The notes under the pieces are model-generated. The model was not told the origin of the DNA, did not search any database, and worked only from the letters and a program-made list of their open reading frames with translations. DNA of 64,000 bases from Methanobrevibacter gottschalkii DSM 11977. GTDB taxonomy: Archaea; Methanobacteriota; Methanobacteria; Methanobacteriales; Methanobacteriaceae. Shown here in pieces: positions 29,901-38,794 of this stretch; position 1 is the first letter of the stretch, and every line of letters begins with the position of its first letter. The position numbers and the translations under genes are program-made. The stretch lies in assembly GCF_003814835.1 (NCBI RefSeq), contig NZ_RKRG01000002.1:1-64000 (forward strand), read 5' to 3'.

Positions 29901-30459
29901 ATGCACAAATTTAAGCATTGGATTAAATAATGAGTTATTTGTTGAAATTAAACCAGATGAAACATTGTTTGAACATTTTACAATAAATTTCTTATATATG
30001 GAAGGATATGATAAATTTTCAACAGAGTCTCATTTTAATGAAATAATACAATATTTGGTTTATTTTAAAAATTCTGATCTTGATTTAATATTTAGAAAAG
30101 CTGAAGAATTAGGGTATTGTCGATGGATAAGAAAAGCATGTCGAAATTTAGATAAAAATCAATTTTCTAAATACTGTAAAACAGATAAAAACATAGTTTC
30201 TGATATGGAATTGTATGATAATTATAGTTTTTGGCAAATAAATTTTGAAAATAACTGCTTAAATAAAAATAGGATAAATAATATATTAAGACTATATTTA
30301 AATAATAATCAAAATATTGAATCATTTATTAATGTTGCAAAATTTATTAAAGAAAATGGAAATCGTGATGATTTAAAAATATTATTTGAGTCTAATATTA
30401 AAGAAGATAATATGCTGTATGATGTTGAGTTTAGTGTTAAATGCAGAACTTTAGATTGA
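26944..30459 (+). CDS. Nuclease-like domain fused to a STAND-type NTPase (Avs-like defence protein)
   Basis: The 1171-residue protein has three parts. Residues ~1-170 resemble a PD-(D/E)XK restriction-like fold, with PIDAIG (Asp45) and FVFIEATTT (Glu62), although the usual lysine is a threonine. Residues ~210-560 form an NTPase with Walker A GESGYGKS (222-229) and Walker B LLIFDDL (Asp297-Asp298). The last ~600 residues are helical repeats of irregular TPR-like type. This nuclease-STAND-repeat order is that of Avs-type antiphage proteins that recognise phage proteins and then cleave DNA. A GGTGGGGGG site lies about 17 nt before the ATG. No partner gene is adjacent. The family assignment is inference from architecture. 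Confidence 0.7.
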   Translation: MLKLESIESSIFEELSNSIIYFQYGINIISTGLNREGKPIKCPIDAIGTIKNDDKTEFVFIEATTTQVNSLKDKWLSKSDDKPGDIIKTYKKAKEFFNLNKNSSFKLFLMTNRDLSGDKGLDLITEVENENFDIPLKIEIMEQGSIKQFLDYDSDGQYLRKKFLQIDVERLSKPLLHKICDENLQAYENFINTTGFNNLIEREELPSIEKHISNNNLSFLIGESGYGKSVISFQILKRHINNGGYGLWISEEFLKNSSNLNYTLDELLHQYCPKLEKNSGFKALNFNSNDNFLLIFDDLNRSENPKKLIDKIINWSKNIKSGKENTDENYHDKIRLICPIWQKNMKNYGSNLDNDSNIIIEKLKDEDGIKILKNTAKDKGIVLSDLEVKNYLKKLDNDPFYIGLFISELNKFKNWDDLINNAFQIFLNRKFEELDEEEFLPQDYERILLKLSQNMLENYILTPNLLEIDSWFVSDRDKKILRILIKDRKICYLNNNQNLYFIHDRIKFYYLISACTKIINDNPQSEIFKEPFYAEIIGASLYNIGKNKKFIEFLANNNLLALFASIKYIDDANENYEQILGILTEWSNEKHESYPSFQEEVVKTLYTYDSELVVTLLGNINSLFTSIPCFRNGSTIHGIKKALNIFGYNYPLFKQTIEHVKIHYKSKIIEDIKRILSSDKLDDDLLCGTFLLAGYLGFEELEEIIKSSVKLFEIKEDNLYIILFAAFRCINNDMDFIKNLLEKWDMFGKKDDEIRFPFIEELRLTFRDYPVTDNVLNYLGFNFQEFSNIKHSIWYICSELNKPLSFKMTLDYLSDNEYLFDILPFFRRIQISSESRIFLENYYKKEDIKGHSKKYAFRLWAMNCNENDLPKLQKIDKDNILFSESLITRIRLGDLTALNSFIKNFDENVVLNEIHNVWNDEAKLFVEKCFKDMELNENKEIQDGYDYVHLMQCLAKIPLEDAEYYIKQYWDKIKYYRIFIQLNFYLCTNLSIGLNNELFVEIKPDETLFEHFTINFLYMEGYDKFSTESHFNEIIQYLVYFKNSDLDLIFRKAEELGYCRWIRKACRNLDKNQFSKYCKTDKNIVSDMELYDNYSFWQINFENNCLNKNRINNILRLYLNNNQNIESFINVAKFIKENGNRDDLKILFESNIKEDNMLYDVEFSVKCRTLD

Positions 30460-30494
30460 TTGAATATAGTCAATGCCGTCAATTTAAGAATTTC

Positions 30495-30545
30495 GGGGGT
30501 GTCCGATAATTATTTGATTTCAAATCTTCCTTTTTTTATTTTTAA
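30495..30545 (+). repeat. IS-end-like repeat, copy 1
   Basis: GGGGGTGTCCGATAATTATTT begins a stretch of about 50 bp that closely matches 53690-53740 in the same orientation (both read GTGTCCGATAA, then T- and A-rich sequence with a run of seven T). The GTCCGAT core is also in the ends of element B (804-827). These look like termini left by related insertion sequences. Confidence 0.45.
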
Positions 30546-30580
30546 ATCAACAATTATGTCGTCCTCAATTATGAAATCTT

Positions 30581-31838
30581 TTTAGGGGTCTGAATTTTTT
30601 TGGTTAAAATTCGGTCAGATTCATTTTATTTTTCTTATTTTTCATATTTATTTTTGATGGTTTTTAAAAATACGTTGTAATTATTATTTATTTTAATAAA
30701 AAAGGTCTTAATACTAATAAATTTAAATATTACGTGTTACAAATATTTATTTGGCGATAAAAATGAAACACAGATTAAATTTAGATATTAAAGATCCAAA
30801 TTATACTTTGTTAACAGAAATATTTAAAATTAGGGATTGTAGAGAAAGCTTTGAAATTTTATCTTCATTTGGCTTAAAAAACCTGGAAACAAGTATTTAC
30901 TTTTAAAATCATATTTATTAGCATATTTTTTGGTTTAGATATTCCATTCATCCTAAGTGAACTTGAATCTAAAGAAAAACTTCGTAAATACTTTAATTTT
31001 TCTAAAGTTTGGAGTGCAGATTAAGTTTATAAAACTTTATCACTCCAAGATTCAGAAAAACTCATGAAAGCATTAAATTGTATTCTAAATTCAAGAAATC
31101 GTGTTAAAAGAAGAGGAAAAAAGATTTTCATTGTTGATGCAACACCAGTGGACTTAGATTTTAATTTTAATCGAAATAAAAAGACAAAAGAGTAGCTCAA
31201 AACATTGAATTTAAAATGGAGTTATTCTTCCTCCAAAGGATTTTATATTGGATTTAAAGCAACTGTTGTCATTGATTATGATAGTATTAATCATGTTTGT
31301 ATTTTAATCCATTTTGGAGCGCTGGGTGATGCAAAACTTTTTGACGAAATAATGGAAAACCTACAAAAAAGACAAATAATTCAAAAAGAGGACACATTAA
31401 TTCTTGATAAAGGATATTACAGCTATGAAAATTACCAAATTGGAATTAGCAAATATAAAATCGTTCCTTTCATTTTTCCAAGAGACAATTTCAAAAGAAA
31501 TAAACTCAATGGCCAATTATCATACCCATTGCAGACATTTAAGAAAACAAAGAAAATCATAACTGAAAAAAGATTCTACGACAATTTAAAACATGAATTA
31601 CTAAAAAAACTAGACAATTGGAAGAAATTCAAACCAATCGAGGAAAAATAGAAGGCTTTTTCAAATTACTCAAACAAGGACTCAACATGAGAGAAATACA
31701 CAAATACACACCAAAATCAGTTGAAAAAACAGTATATCTAAATGTATTTTTAGGAGCCCTAATCATATCACAAGGATACTACTCAAAAACGGCCATACAG
31801 CAATTATCTGAGAACTAAAAAATTCAGACCCCTAAAAT
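30581..31838 (+). mobile_element. Degenerate IS4/IS5-like element with inverted ends
   Basis: TTTAGGGGTCTGAATTTTT at 30581-30599 is mirrored by its inverted complement near 31817-31835. Between these ends lies a plus-strand transposase gene broken by stops and frameshifts. The element is about 1.25 kb, a normal IS size. I could not see a convincing target duplication. It separates the STAND gene from the first phage gene. Confidence 0.75.
30763..31818 (+). pseudogene. Degenerate DDE transposase (IS4-like)
   Basis: Joined frames begin MKHRLNLDIKDPNYTLLTEI, pass through IFIVDATPVDLDFNFN (first catalytic Asp), then ATVVIDYDSINHV, ILDKGYYSYENY (second Asp) and RGKIEGFFKLLKQGLNMRE (the Glu). This is the D-D-E order of IS4-type transposases. 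There are stops at about 30904, 31022 and 31193 and frame changes near 30903 and 31630, so it cannot make a full protein. A trans-acting intact copy elsewhere could still mobilise it. Confidence 0.8.
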
Positions 31839-31947
31839 ATTTTCATCTCTTCCCCGCCACTAATTTTTCTGTTTCCATTAATTTTATTACTTATTTTATA
31901 TAAAAAATATAATAAATAATATAATAAAAAAATATGAAATGATTATT

Positions 31948-33249
31948 ATGGGAATTACTGATTATATTAAAACTAGATTATTGAATAATCGTGTGGAGCA
32001 GTATAACACTAAGCGCAGCTATTGTGGTGAAGATGAAAGACAACCTAGAACTGATGGAATCAACACTGGCCTTGACTTGCCTGATGCACTTCCGCCAGTT
32101 ATTAATAAGACAATAACTAATGCTCGTTATGCTGTTAAACTTGACGGTTACACTTCAGGTATCTTGAAAAATAGAATTGATAAAGCAAATGTTAATATGG
32201 TGCTTGTTGATAAGGAAAATAAATTATCTCAAGAGCAGAAGTTGACTTTAATTTTGTGGGCGAGAAAAATTGACATTTCTCAAGTAGCTAAAAATATTCT
32301 GCAAGGTGGAATGGTTGATGGGGAAGGTTTAATTAAACCTGTACAACGTTGGGATAAAAGCATTGGCAAATACATTAAACCGGTATTTTTAGAAATAGGC
32401 GCACACGGTTATGGATTGAAAAAAGAATTTAATGATGATAATGAAGTGCAGCTATATCTTCATGAAATGCCTAAGGATATTGTTAATGGATCTCCGGAAG
32501 AGTTTGATAATTATGTTAGTGTCGAAGAGGGAACATTAACGGTCAAGTACGAACCTGAAGAAGTTATTAACTTCATGTATAATGAGATATACTGTGAAGC
32601 TCAAAGCATTATCCTAAATTGCCTTGATGATATATACCACAAGTGCAATTTGGAACGAAATCAAGTGGAACGTATCAACAAGGATAATATTATTGAAGTA
32701 AAGCCTGCGATGGATGCAAACGGCCAACCTTACATCACCGAACTTTCAAGCACCGCTAAGGAAAATCTTTATGCTGATTATGGAACTACTGCCGGAAGTA
32801 ATGTAGCTATTGTGCCTCCAGGAATTGAAAGTAAAATCCTTGGTGGTAACAACTACCAGTCTGACTATACAAGACAAACAGAAATCTTTAGGAATAATAT
32901 CTTAAGGACTTTTGTAACTCCTCAGTCTCAAGCAGGTAATGAGAAGTCTAATCAGAACGTTGCTGAGTACATTAACGATTCAGCTATTACAGGATTCATT
33001 GTTAATGTGGCCAACGACCAGAAATGGGTGTTAAAGTATTGCAATCAGCTATTGAACTTGCAGTTGGAGTTAATGGGCATCAGTGAAACTTTAGATATAT
33101 ATTTCAGCTATTCAAGAGATGATGTTTTAAGATACATTATGGAACTTTCTTCCGAAGGTGATGAAATCTATAAGAATTATCTCAGTAACTTTGAAGAAGA
33201 GCAGCCTGTCGGTGAAAGGATTTTAAGTGAAAATGGTGTGGAGGTATAA
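31948..33249 (+). CDS. Phage portal protein
   Basis: The ~433-residue protein resembles SPP1-Gp6-type portal proteins. Features include the N-terminal MGITDYIKTRLLNNR, a YAVKLDGYTSGI segment, an acidic loop region, and the conserved C-terminal half with SNVAIVPPGIESKILGGNN and TFVTPQSQAGNEKSNQNVAEYINDSA. Portals form the dodecameric ring through which DNA is packaged. I favour the ATG at 31948; an ATG at 31939 is possible. No ribosome-binding site is visible, and a TATA-rich phage motif lies immediately upstream, so the mRNA may be nearly leaderless. The terminase that should precede it lies 30 kb to the right. Confidence 0.8.
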   Translation: MGITDYIKTRLLNNRVEQYNTKRSYCGEDERQPRTDGINTGLDLPDALPPVINKTITNARYAVKLDGYTSGILKNRIDKANVNMVLVDKENKLSQEQKLTLILWARKIDISQVAKNILQGGMVDGEGLIKPVQRWDKSIGKYIKPVFLEIGAHGYGLKKEFNDDNEVQLYLHEMPKDIVNGSPEEFDNYVSVEEGTLTVKYEPEEVINFMYNEIYCEAQSIILNCLDDIYHKCNLERNQVERINKDNIIEVKPAMDANGQPYITELSSTAKENLYADYGTTAGSNVAIVPPGIESKILGGNNYQSDYTRQTEIFRNNILRTFVTPQSQAGNEKSNQNVAEYINDSAITGFIVNVANDQKWVLKYCNQLLNLQLELMGISETLDIYFSYSRDDVLRYIMELSSEGDEIYKNYLSNFEEEQPVGERILSENGVEV

Positions 33250-33364
33250 TAAATATGATTTAAACTTTTTACAAATATTTTATTTTACCTTTTAGATAAC
33301 TTTTTATTAAATTTCATATATACATATTAATATCATTTAATAAACAATCTTGGCGAGGATTATT

Positions 33365-35263
33365 ATGAAAGAAAAAATGGGAATATATCAAAGATATAAT
33401 TTAGGTCCTCAACATTATCACAGTTATTTTGAGTTCGATTTCAAGAATAAAAAGGCACAACTCATATCTCAAGACATTACAGAAGATTTCAGAAAAGATA
33501 ATGCTTTAATTTATACTGATGATTCTAATTTAAAAATTGCAAATTCCCTTTTAATTGCAGAAGAAAATAAAATTTTTGATTTGAATGAAGATGATTGTCA
33601 AAAACTTTATTCTGAATTTGATAAAATTAAATATTCTCATGATGAAGAAATTCCTGGAATCTGGCAATTGAGTAACATTACATTTAGTGAAAAAAATTTT
33701 TATGATGATGCACCTGAAATATTTAAAATTCATGAAAGCAATTATCAATATGTCAATAATTATCCAAAAAATTGGATTCCATTAGGCAATTTAATTATTG
33801 ATTTATTGGGCTTTGATTTGTTAAATATTAATTTAAATAATTTAATCACTCCATTATATTATAATATAACTTCAGAAGGGGTTTATGAAAAACAAACAAA
33901 TAATAAACTGAATTTAAAAAAATTAAATTTTAATATTGTTTCTTTTGAAGAACCATTCAATCCTTTTAATTTTTCTATCGATTCAGAAGATAGTGATTTT
34001 GAAAAGATTATTGAACTATTGGAAGATTATGGCGTTTATAAATGGTATGATAAAGATTACGCTGAAAATATAATTGAAAGCGATGATTTCAATGATTTTA
34101 AAGGAAATTCATGGTTCATCGAATTAATATTTGAAAATGGTAGAGTTTTGAATTTAAGAGGAGATAATGCTTATCCAGACACTTATATTCATTTGGGAAA
34201 CGAAATTTTAAACTTTAAAGAGGATTTGTTAAGAATTAATGAAATAGATAAAGAACAGCAAAATTTCATTAAATCCTTTGGTGAAAATAAATTAGCTAAA
34301 AAAAGGAATATAATCAAAAAAATTGAAATTTCTCAAACTATTCTTTTAGATGATAGAAAACATTATGAGTTCACTTTAGATTGTGAAAATTCTGTTATTA
34401 TACCTTATGATAATTATGATCTTTATGAACCTCGTGAACACATTTCTAGAGACTTATCTAAAAAGAATTATTCTGTTTCAAAATTATTCTATGAAAATAT
34501 TGTCAAAGAAGAAATCAAATTAGATGAACAAAAATTAGATAATTTCTTAAATGAAATTAATGAATTAAAATTCATTGATGAGAAGCCACACATGTGGTTT
34601 TATGATAAAAATTATTATCAGAATCTTATCACTATTCACACTCCCATGGGTGAGAAATCATATAATTTAACTAACAACTATGAGCTTTGGAAAAAATTAG
34701 GTAGTTTATTTGAAGAATTGCTAGGCTTTGATGTATTAAATATTAAAAACTTTAAAAATATAATAAATCCATTTGATTATGATATTTGTAATGATGGTGT
34801 TTATGATAAAGAAACGGGGGATAAATTATCATTAGAATATATTGAATATGGGCATGAGGCAGTTTTACATTTTGGTATAGGTTATAATATCTATGTTGAT
34901 TTATTAAAAGGAACCACCTCCGGTTTAATTGAAAAAGATGATTTAAGTAATGATGAAATTGAAAAAATAGTATCTCTTCTTGAAAAGAACCGTGTGTATG
35001 AATGGGTTTTTGATGAATTTTGGAATAAAGCCATATATCATAAATGGTGTGGTTTTGATGGATATAATTGGTATTTAAGTTTAGTTTTTGAAGGAAATAA
35101 AGTTTTAAATATTGGTGATGGGAATGATTATCCCGATACTTTTGTCAACTTGGCAGAAGAGGTTATAGAGTTCAGTGGTAAAGATATACTTAAATTAAAA
35201 ACAGTATATGAAGATGATATTAAAATCTATAAAAAATATGCTGAATTACATTTAAACGGTTAA
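33365..35263 (+). CDS. Unknown protein with two tandem homologous halves
   Basis: The 632-residue protein shows an internal duplication. The first half carries NSWFIELIFENGRVLNLRGD followed by AYPDTYIHLGNEIL, and the second half YNWYLSLVFEGNKVLNIGDG followed by DYPDTFVNLAEEVI; other paired segments are ITSEGVYEKQTNNKLNL and ICNDGVYDKETGDKLSL. The start at 33365 is chosen because GAGGATT precedes it. I do not recognise a family and see no membrane segment or nuclease motif. AT-rich codon use and its position between portal and scaffold genes mark it as cargo rather than a phage structural gene. Confidence 0.7.
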   Translation: MKEKMGIYQRYNLGPQHYHSYFEFDFKNKKAQLISQDITEDFRKDNALIYTDDSNLKIANSLLIAEENKIFDLNEDDCQKLYSEFDKIKYSHDEEIPGIWQLSNITFSEKNFYDDAPEIFKIHESNYQYVNNYPKNWIPLGNLIIDLLGFDLLNINLNNLITPLYYNITSEGVYEKQTNNKLNLKKLNFNIVSFEEPFNPFNFSIDSEDSDFEKIIELLEDYGVYKWYDKDYAENIIESDDFNDFKGNSWFIELIFENGRVLNLRGDNAYPDTYIHLGNEILNFKEDLLRINEIDKEQQNFIKSFGENKLAKKRNIIKKIEISQTILLDDRKHYEFTLDCENSVIIPYDNYDLYEPREHISRDLSKKNYSVSKLFYENIVKEEIKLDEQKLDNFLNEINELKFIDEKPHMWFYDKNYYQNLITIHTPMGEKSYNLTNNYELWKKLGSLFEELLGFDVLNIKNFKNIINPFDYDICNDGVYDKETGDKLSLEYIEYGHEAVLHFGIGYNIYVDLLKGTTSGLIEKDDLSNDEIEKIVSLLEKNRVYEWVFDEFWNKAIYHKWCGFDGYNWYLSLVFEGNKVLNIGDGNDYPDTFVNLAEEVIEFSGKDILKLKTVYEDDIKIYKKYAELHLNG

Positions 35264-35293
35264 AAAAATTTTTCAGAAGTGTGTGTGAAAACA

Positions 35294-36996
35294 ATGCAAT
35301 GTTATAATTGTAACGGTATTTATAATGATTATTTAAGCTATTGTCCATATTGCGGTATTGAGAAAGTAGAATTTAATGTATGTAGCAATTGTGAAGAAAA
35401 ACTTACTAAAGATATTTTAGTTTGTCCAAAATGTGGTGGAAAACCAATTGAAGAAACAAACGAAATGAAATCTGATAGGTTGAATAGAGAAGGTTTGATG
35501 CATGGTATGACAAGTAGTCCCAGTGATTATTTTAATGAAGCTATAAAGTTTAATAAATATAATATTGATGCTTGGGTGAATAAATCAGAATTTTTGAATG
35601 ATCGCACAATGCATAAAGCTAAAAAATGTTGTGATGCAGGTTTAAAAATTAATAAAGATAATATGAAGTTATTATTATCTAAATCAAAAGCTCTTAAAAA
35701 AGATGAACGTAGGAGCGATGAGAATAATGCGGAGATTATCTTAAATAATCTTTTAAAAAGATGTAATCAAGAACTTCAAGAAAATGAATTAAATGAAGAG
35801 ATTTGGATTTTGAAAGGCGAAGTATTAAATGAACTTGATAAAAAAGAAGATGCAATCGAATGTTATTCTAAAGCTCTTGAAATAAATCCTAAAAATGAAG
35901 AATTATGGATACGAAAAGCATTCTTATGTTATTTAAATAATGATTATTATTGTGAAATAGAGTCTTACAAAAAAGCTATTGAATTGAATCCAACAAATGA
36001 GAAATACTATGAAAAAATTGGAGATGTTTATCATCTTTATATTCATGATAATGAAAAGGCAATTGAATATTATAATAAATCTTTAGAACTAAATCCTGAT
36101 AATAAACAGCTATGGGATACAAAAGGGCGTTTAGAAAAAGAAATTGGAAAATATGAAGAAGCACTAAAAAGTTTTACTGTAGATGCTGAATTAAATCCTA
36201 TCATGATGGAGCATTATTATCTAAAGCAGAAGTATTTTGTGAATTAAATCGTTTTGAAGAAGCAATTGAATGTTATGATGCTGCATTAAAAATCTTTTCA
36301 ACTGGTTATGCTAGAAATTTTAAAGCAGATGCATTAATTGAATTAGAAAGATATGATGATGCTTTAGAAGTCTATGATGAAACTATTAATGAAGAGCCAG
36401 ATTATGATGAAGCTTATTTGAAAAAAGGCAGGCTATTGCATAATTTAGGAAGATTTGAAGAGGAAGTTAACTGTTATGATTTGTTAATTAATAAGGATGA
36501 TCATATTTATCATTTCTATAAACAAGCTAAATTGTCTAAAGCTATTGCATTATCAAAATTTGATAAAGAAAAATCTAAAAATTGCTTTAATGAACTTTTA
36601 GAAGATTGTAATAATTCTTTAGAGATATTTCCTGATGATGCAGAATATTTAGAAAGAAAAGCAGATATACTTTATTTTTCAGGAAATCTAGAAGAGGCAT
36701 TTGAATGGTATGACAAAACATTAAAATGTGATAATGTAAATAATAAAGAAGCGATAATTTCTTCAAAAGGTTGTATTCTATATGATTTGAAAGAATATGA
36801 AAGAGCTATTGAATATTTTGATGAAGCACTTGAAATTTCTGATTTTTTCTATGCATTTCAATATAAAGGCTATTGTTTAGAAGAACTAAATAGATATGAT
36901 GAAGCGATGAAATGTTATAATAAATGTTTGGAAATTGAACCTAGAAATAAAGAGATACAACTTAAAAAATCTGAATTAATGGAAAAAATAAAATAA
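35294..36996 (+). pseudogene. Zinc-ribbon TPR protein, one frameshift
   Basis: The N terminus has two zinc ribbons (CYNCNGIYNDYLSYCPYCG and CSNCEEKLTKDILVCPKCGG). About ten TPR units follow, with the typical Y..ALEINP and YNKSLELNPDNKQLW pattern. The first frame stops at 36245-36247. A frame shifted by -1 nt resumes with DGALLSKAEVFCELNRF from about 36202 and stays open to 36996 with further TPRs. One gene is thus split by a single indel near 36200. It could be decay, phase variation or an assembly error. TPR-zinc-ribbon proteins are abundant in Methanobrevibacter; their roles are mostly unknown. Confidence 0.75.
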
Positions 36997-37263
36997 TTCA
37001 TTTTGAATAGTTAAATCTCTATTTAACTTTAAATTAATTAATTTCTTATTTTTTTCTTTCTATTTTTATTAATAGCTATTTTTTTTATTGTAAATGAATT
37101 TTATTCATAATTTTGTTGTCTGTCCATGATTTAACCCTATAATATTATTTATTATAGTAAACTTTTTATGAAATAATTTTAACTGGAGCAGATTAAAATA
37201 TAATATATATTTATATAAAATAAGTAATAAAATATATAATAAATAATATAATAAAAAGTGATA
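36997..37263. promoter_or_regulatory. AT-rich upstream region with the phage promoter motif
   Basis: A 267-bp gap without genes. Its end (37236-37256) holds an exact copy of the 21-bp AT-rich motif also found before the portal gene and before 43897. TATA boxes such as TTTATATAAAA (37210-37220) lie upstream. The motif ends only a few bases before the start codon of the scaffold gene. Confidence 0.5.
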
Positions 37264-38229
37264 ATGATGAGGCATGAACTTTTTGAAGTTGGATCCTATG
37301 ATTATTCTGACTTGGATGATAGACTTGACAAACCGGTAATATGGAGCGAAGATGATCTAAAGCTAATAGCTGAAAACTATAGGGGAGGAATTCCGTTAAC
37401 TTCAGAGCATGACAATATCTACGTAGGCATCGGAAACAATATTGAATATGAGAAAGGAAAGCTATTCATTGAAGTTCCGGACGAACTGGATATGGAATGA
37501 AAAGGATTATCTCCTAAAGTTGATGTCTTATTAAAAGATAAAGGAGATTCATTTGGAATTGATACTATGAGCTTAATAGATGTCGGTGTAACTAAAAACC
37601 CTAGAAAAATTACCTTATTGAATTCTGAAATAACCGGAAATACTGGTGCAACAGGAAATCCAAATCCCGCACCACAAGGACAACCTCAGCCTGCACCTAG
37701 CAAAGATGCTAATGTCGCAACCAGCTTGCTTTTAGAAAAGCTTCAAGGCAAGGATGTAGAGATTGGAAAGCTTCAGGATGAAATAAATAATCTAAAAGAA
37801 GAATCTAAAAAATATGATGAAATTAAAAAAGCTATTGAAGAAAATAAGGAATTTATAGATTCTAAAGATGATATTCTAAAAGAATTATCTGAACTGCGAA
37901 AAGCTGAAAATGAAAGGAAAATAAAAGAATACGAAGCTAAATATAACTTCAACTATAATGAAAACGCCCAAGATAAAGAGATAATTGATAAGCTATTATC
38001 TGGTGATGTTGATATGGAATTAATGGAAAAGCTGGCTGAAAGAAGAATTAAAATTGAAGCTAGTAATGATGGTTCAACACCTGGTGGTCGCAACCCTTCA
38101 AACTCCGGTGATGTAGGTGAAACCGGTGAAACCGGCAGCACTGGAAATGAAGATGCACCATCTTTTACAACTCGTGAAGAATATAATAAGATATTGAAAG
38201 ATATGGGTTTTAATCGTACCAGAATTTAG
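37264..38229 (+). pseudogene. Phage scaffold / prohead-protease-like gene with in-frame TGA
   Basis: One reading frame runs from 37264 to 38229 but is interrupted by a TGA at 37498-37500, after DELDME and before KGLSPKVDVLLKDKGDSFGI. The N-terminal part (IPLTSEHDNIYVGIGNN) resembles the start of prohead protease/scaffold proteins. The downstream part has IDVGVTKNPRKI and a long coiled coil (about 70 residues of KLQDEINNLKEESKK type), flanked by Pro/Gly/Thr-rich linkers, as in scaffold proteins. A TGG-to-TGA change is the simplest cause. Readthrough making two products cannot be excluded. If dead, the prophage cannot assemble heads unaided. Confidence 0.65.
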
Positions 38230-38299
38230 CAATGATGGTGTTTTATTGCTTTTCACCGGAGCTAAAATTTTTGATATGTAGGAAAACTCGTTATTCATT

Positions 38300-38610
38300 G
38301 GGGAAGTGTTAGGTGTTTTCACTTCTCCTAAAATATCGTGCATTGAAACCCTTAATGCCTAATTAAAGGGGGACAAGCCCCCTTTTAATTACCCACGAAT
38401 GCCAATGCAAACAAAATAAAGTTTACCAAACTTAACCCCGAACCGACCGCTAAAGGGTCGGTTCTTAAATTTGACAAATTCATCTATTCCAAATCTAAAA
38501 CCGGAACAGGGGAACAAGCCCCTGTTCCTCGAGCTTGACAAAGCAATTATTGTTAGGTCTATAGTATGGCCTTTCGCTTACGCTCAAGGCGTCCAGTCCT
38601 CCCTTCGGTC
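38300..38610. repeat. Cluster of GC-rich inverted repeats
   Basis: In the 565-bp gap after the scaffold gene lie at least five hairpins: GGGGAAGTG/CACTTCTCC (about 38300-38328); AATTAAAGGGGG/CCCCCTTTTAATT with loop ACAAG (38361-38390); GAACCGACC/GGTCGGTTC with loop GCTAAAG (38440-38464); GGAACAGGGG/CCCCTGTTCC with loop AACAAG (38503-38528); and GCCTT/AAGGC (about 38568-38589). Two share the loop sequence ACAAG. Such GC-rich perfect stems are otherwise absent from this AT-rich prophage. Terminators, a packaging site or a structured RNA are all possible. Confidence 0.6.
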
Positions 38611-38794
38611 GGACGGAACATAATCTTTTATTAGTTGTTTAATAACATAGATGCAGGTAATTGATATAATATAAAATAATTTATGTTGTTATAGTTTGAT
38701 AAAGTCTTTTTTAAATTTCAATGCCAACTATTAACAATGAAAAATATACATATTATATGATATAAACAAGTTTAACATAAATTAGGTGTTTTTC

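Noticed and set aside
38361-38390. Hairpin considered as a bacterial-type intrinsic terminator
   Set aside because: It is followed by only four T residues within the stem and then mixed sequence; archaeal termination relies on T-runs, so a terminator role is possible but not supported enough to call.
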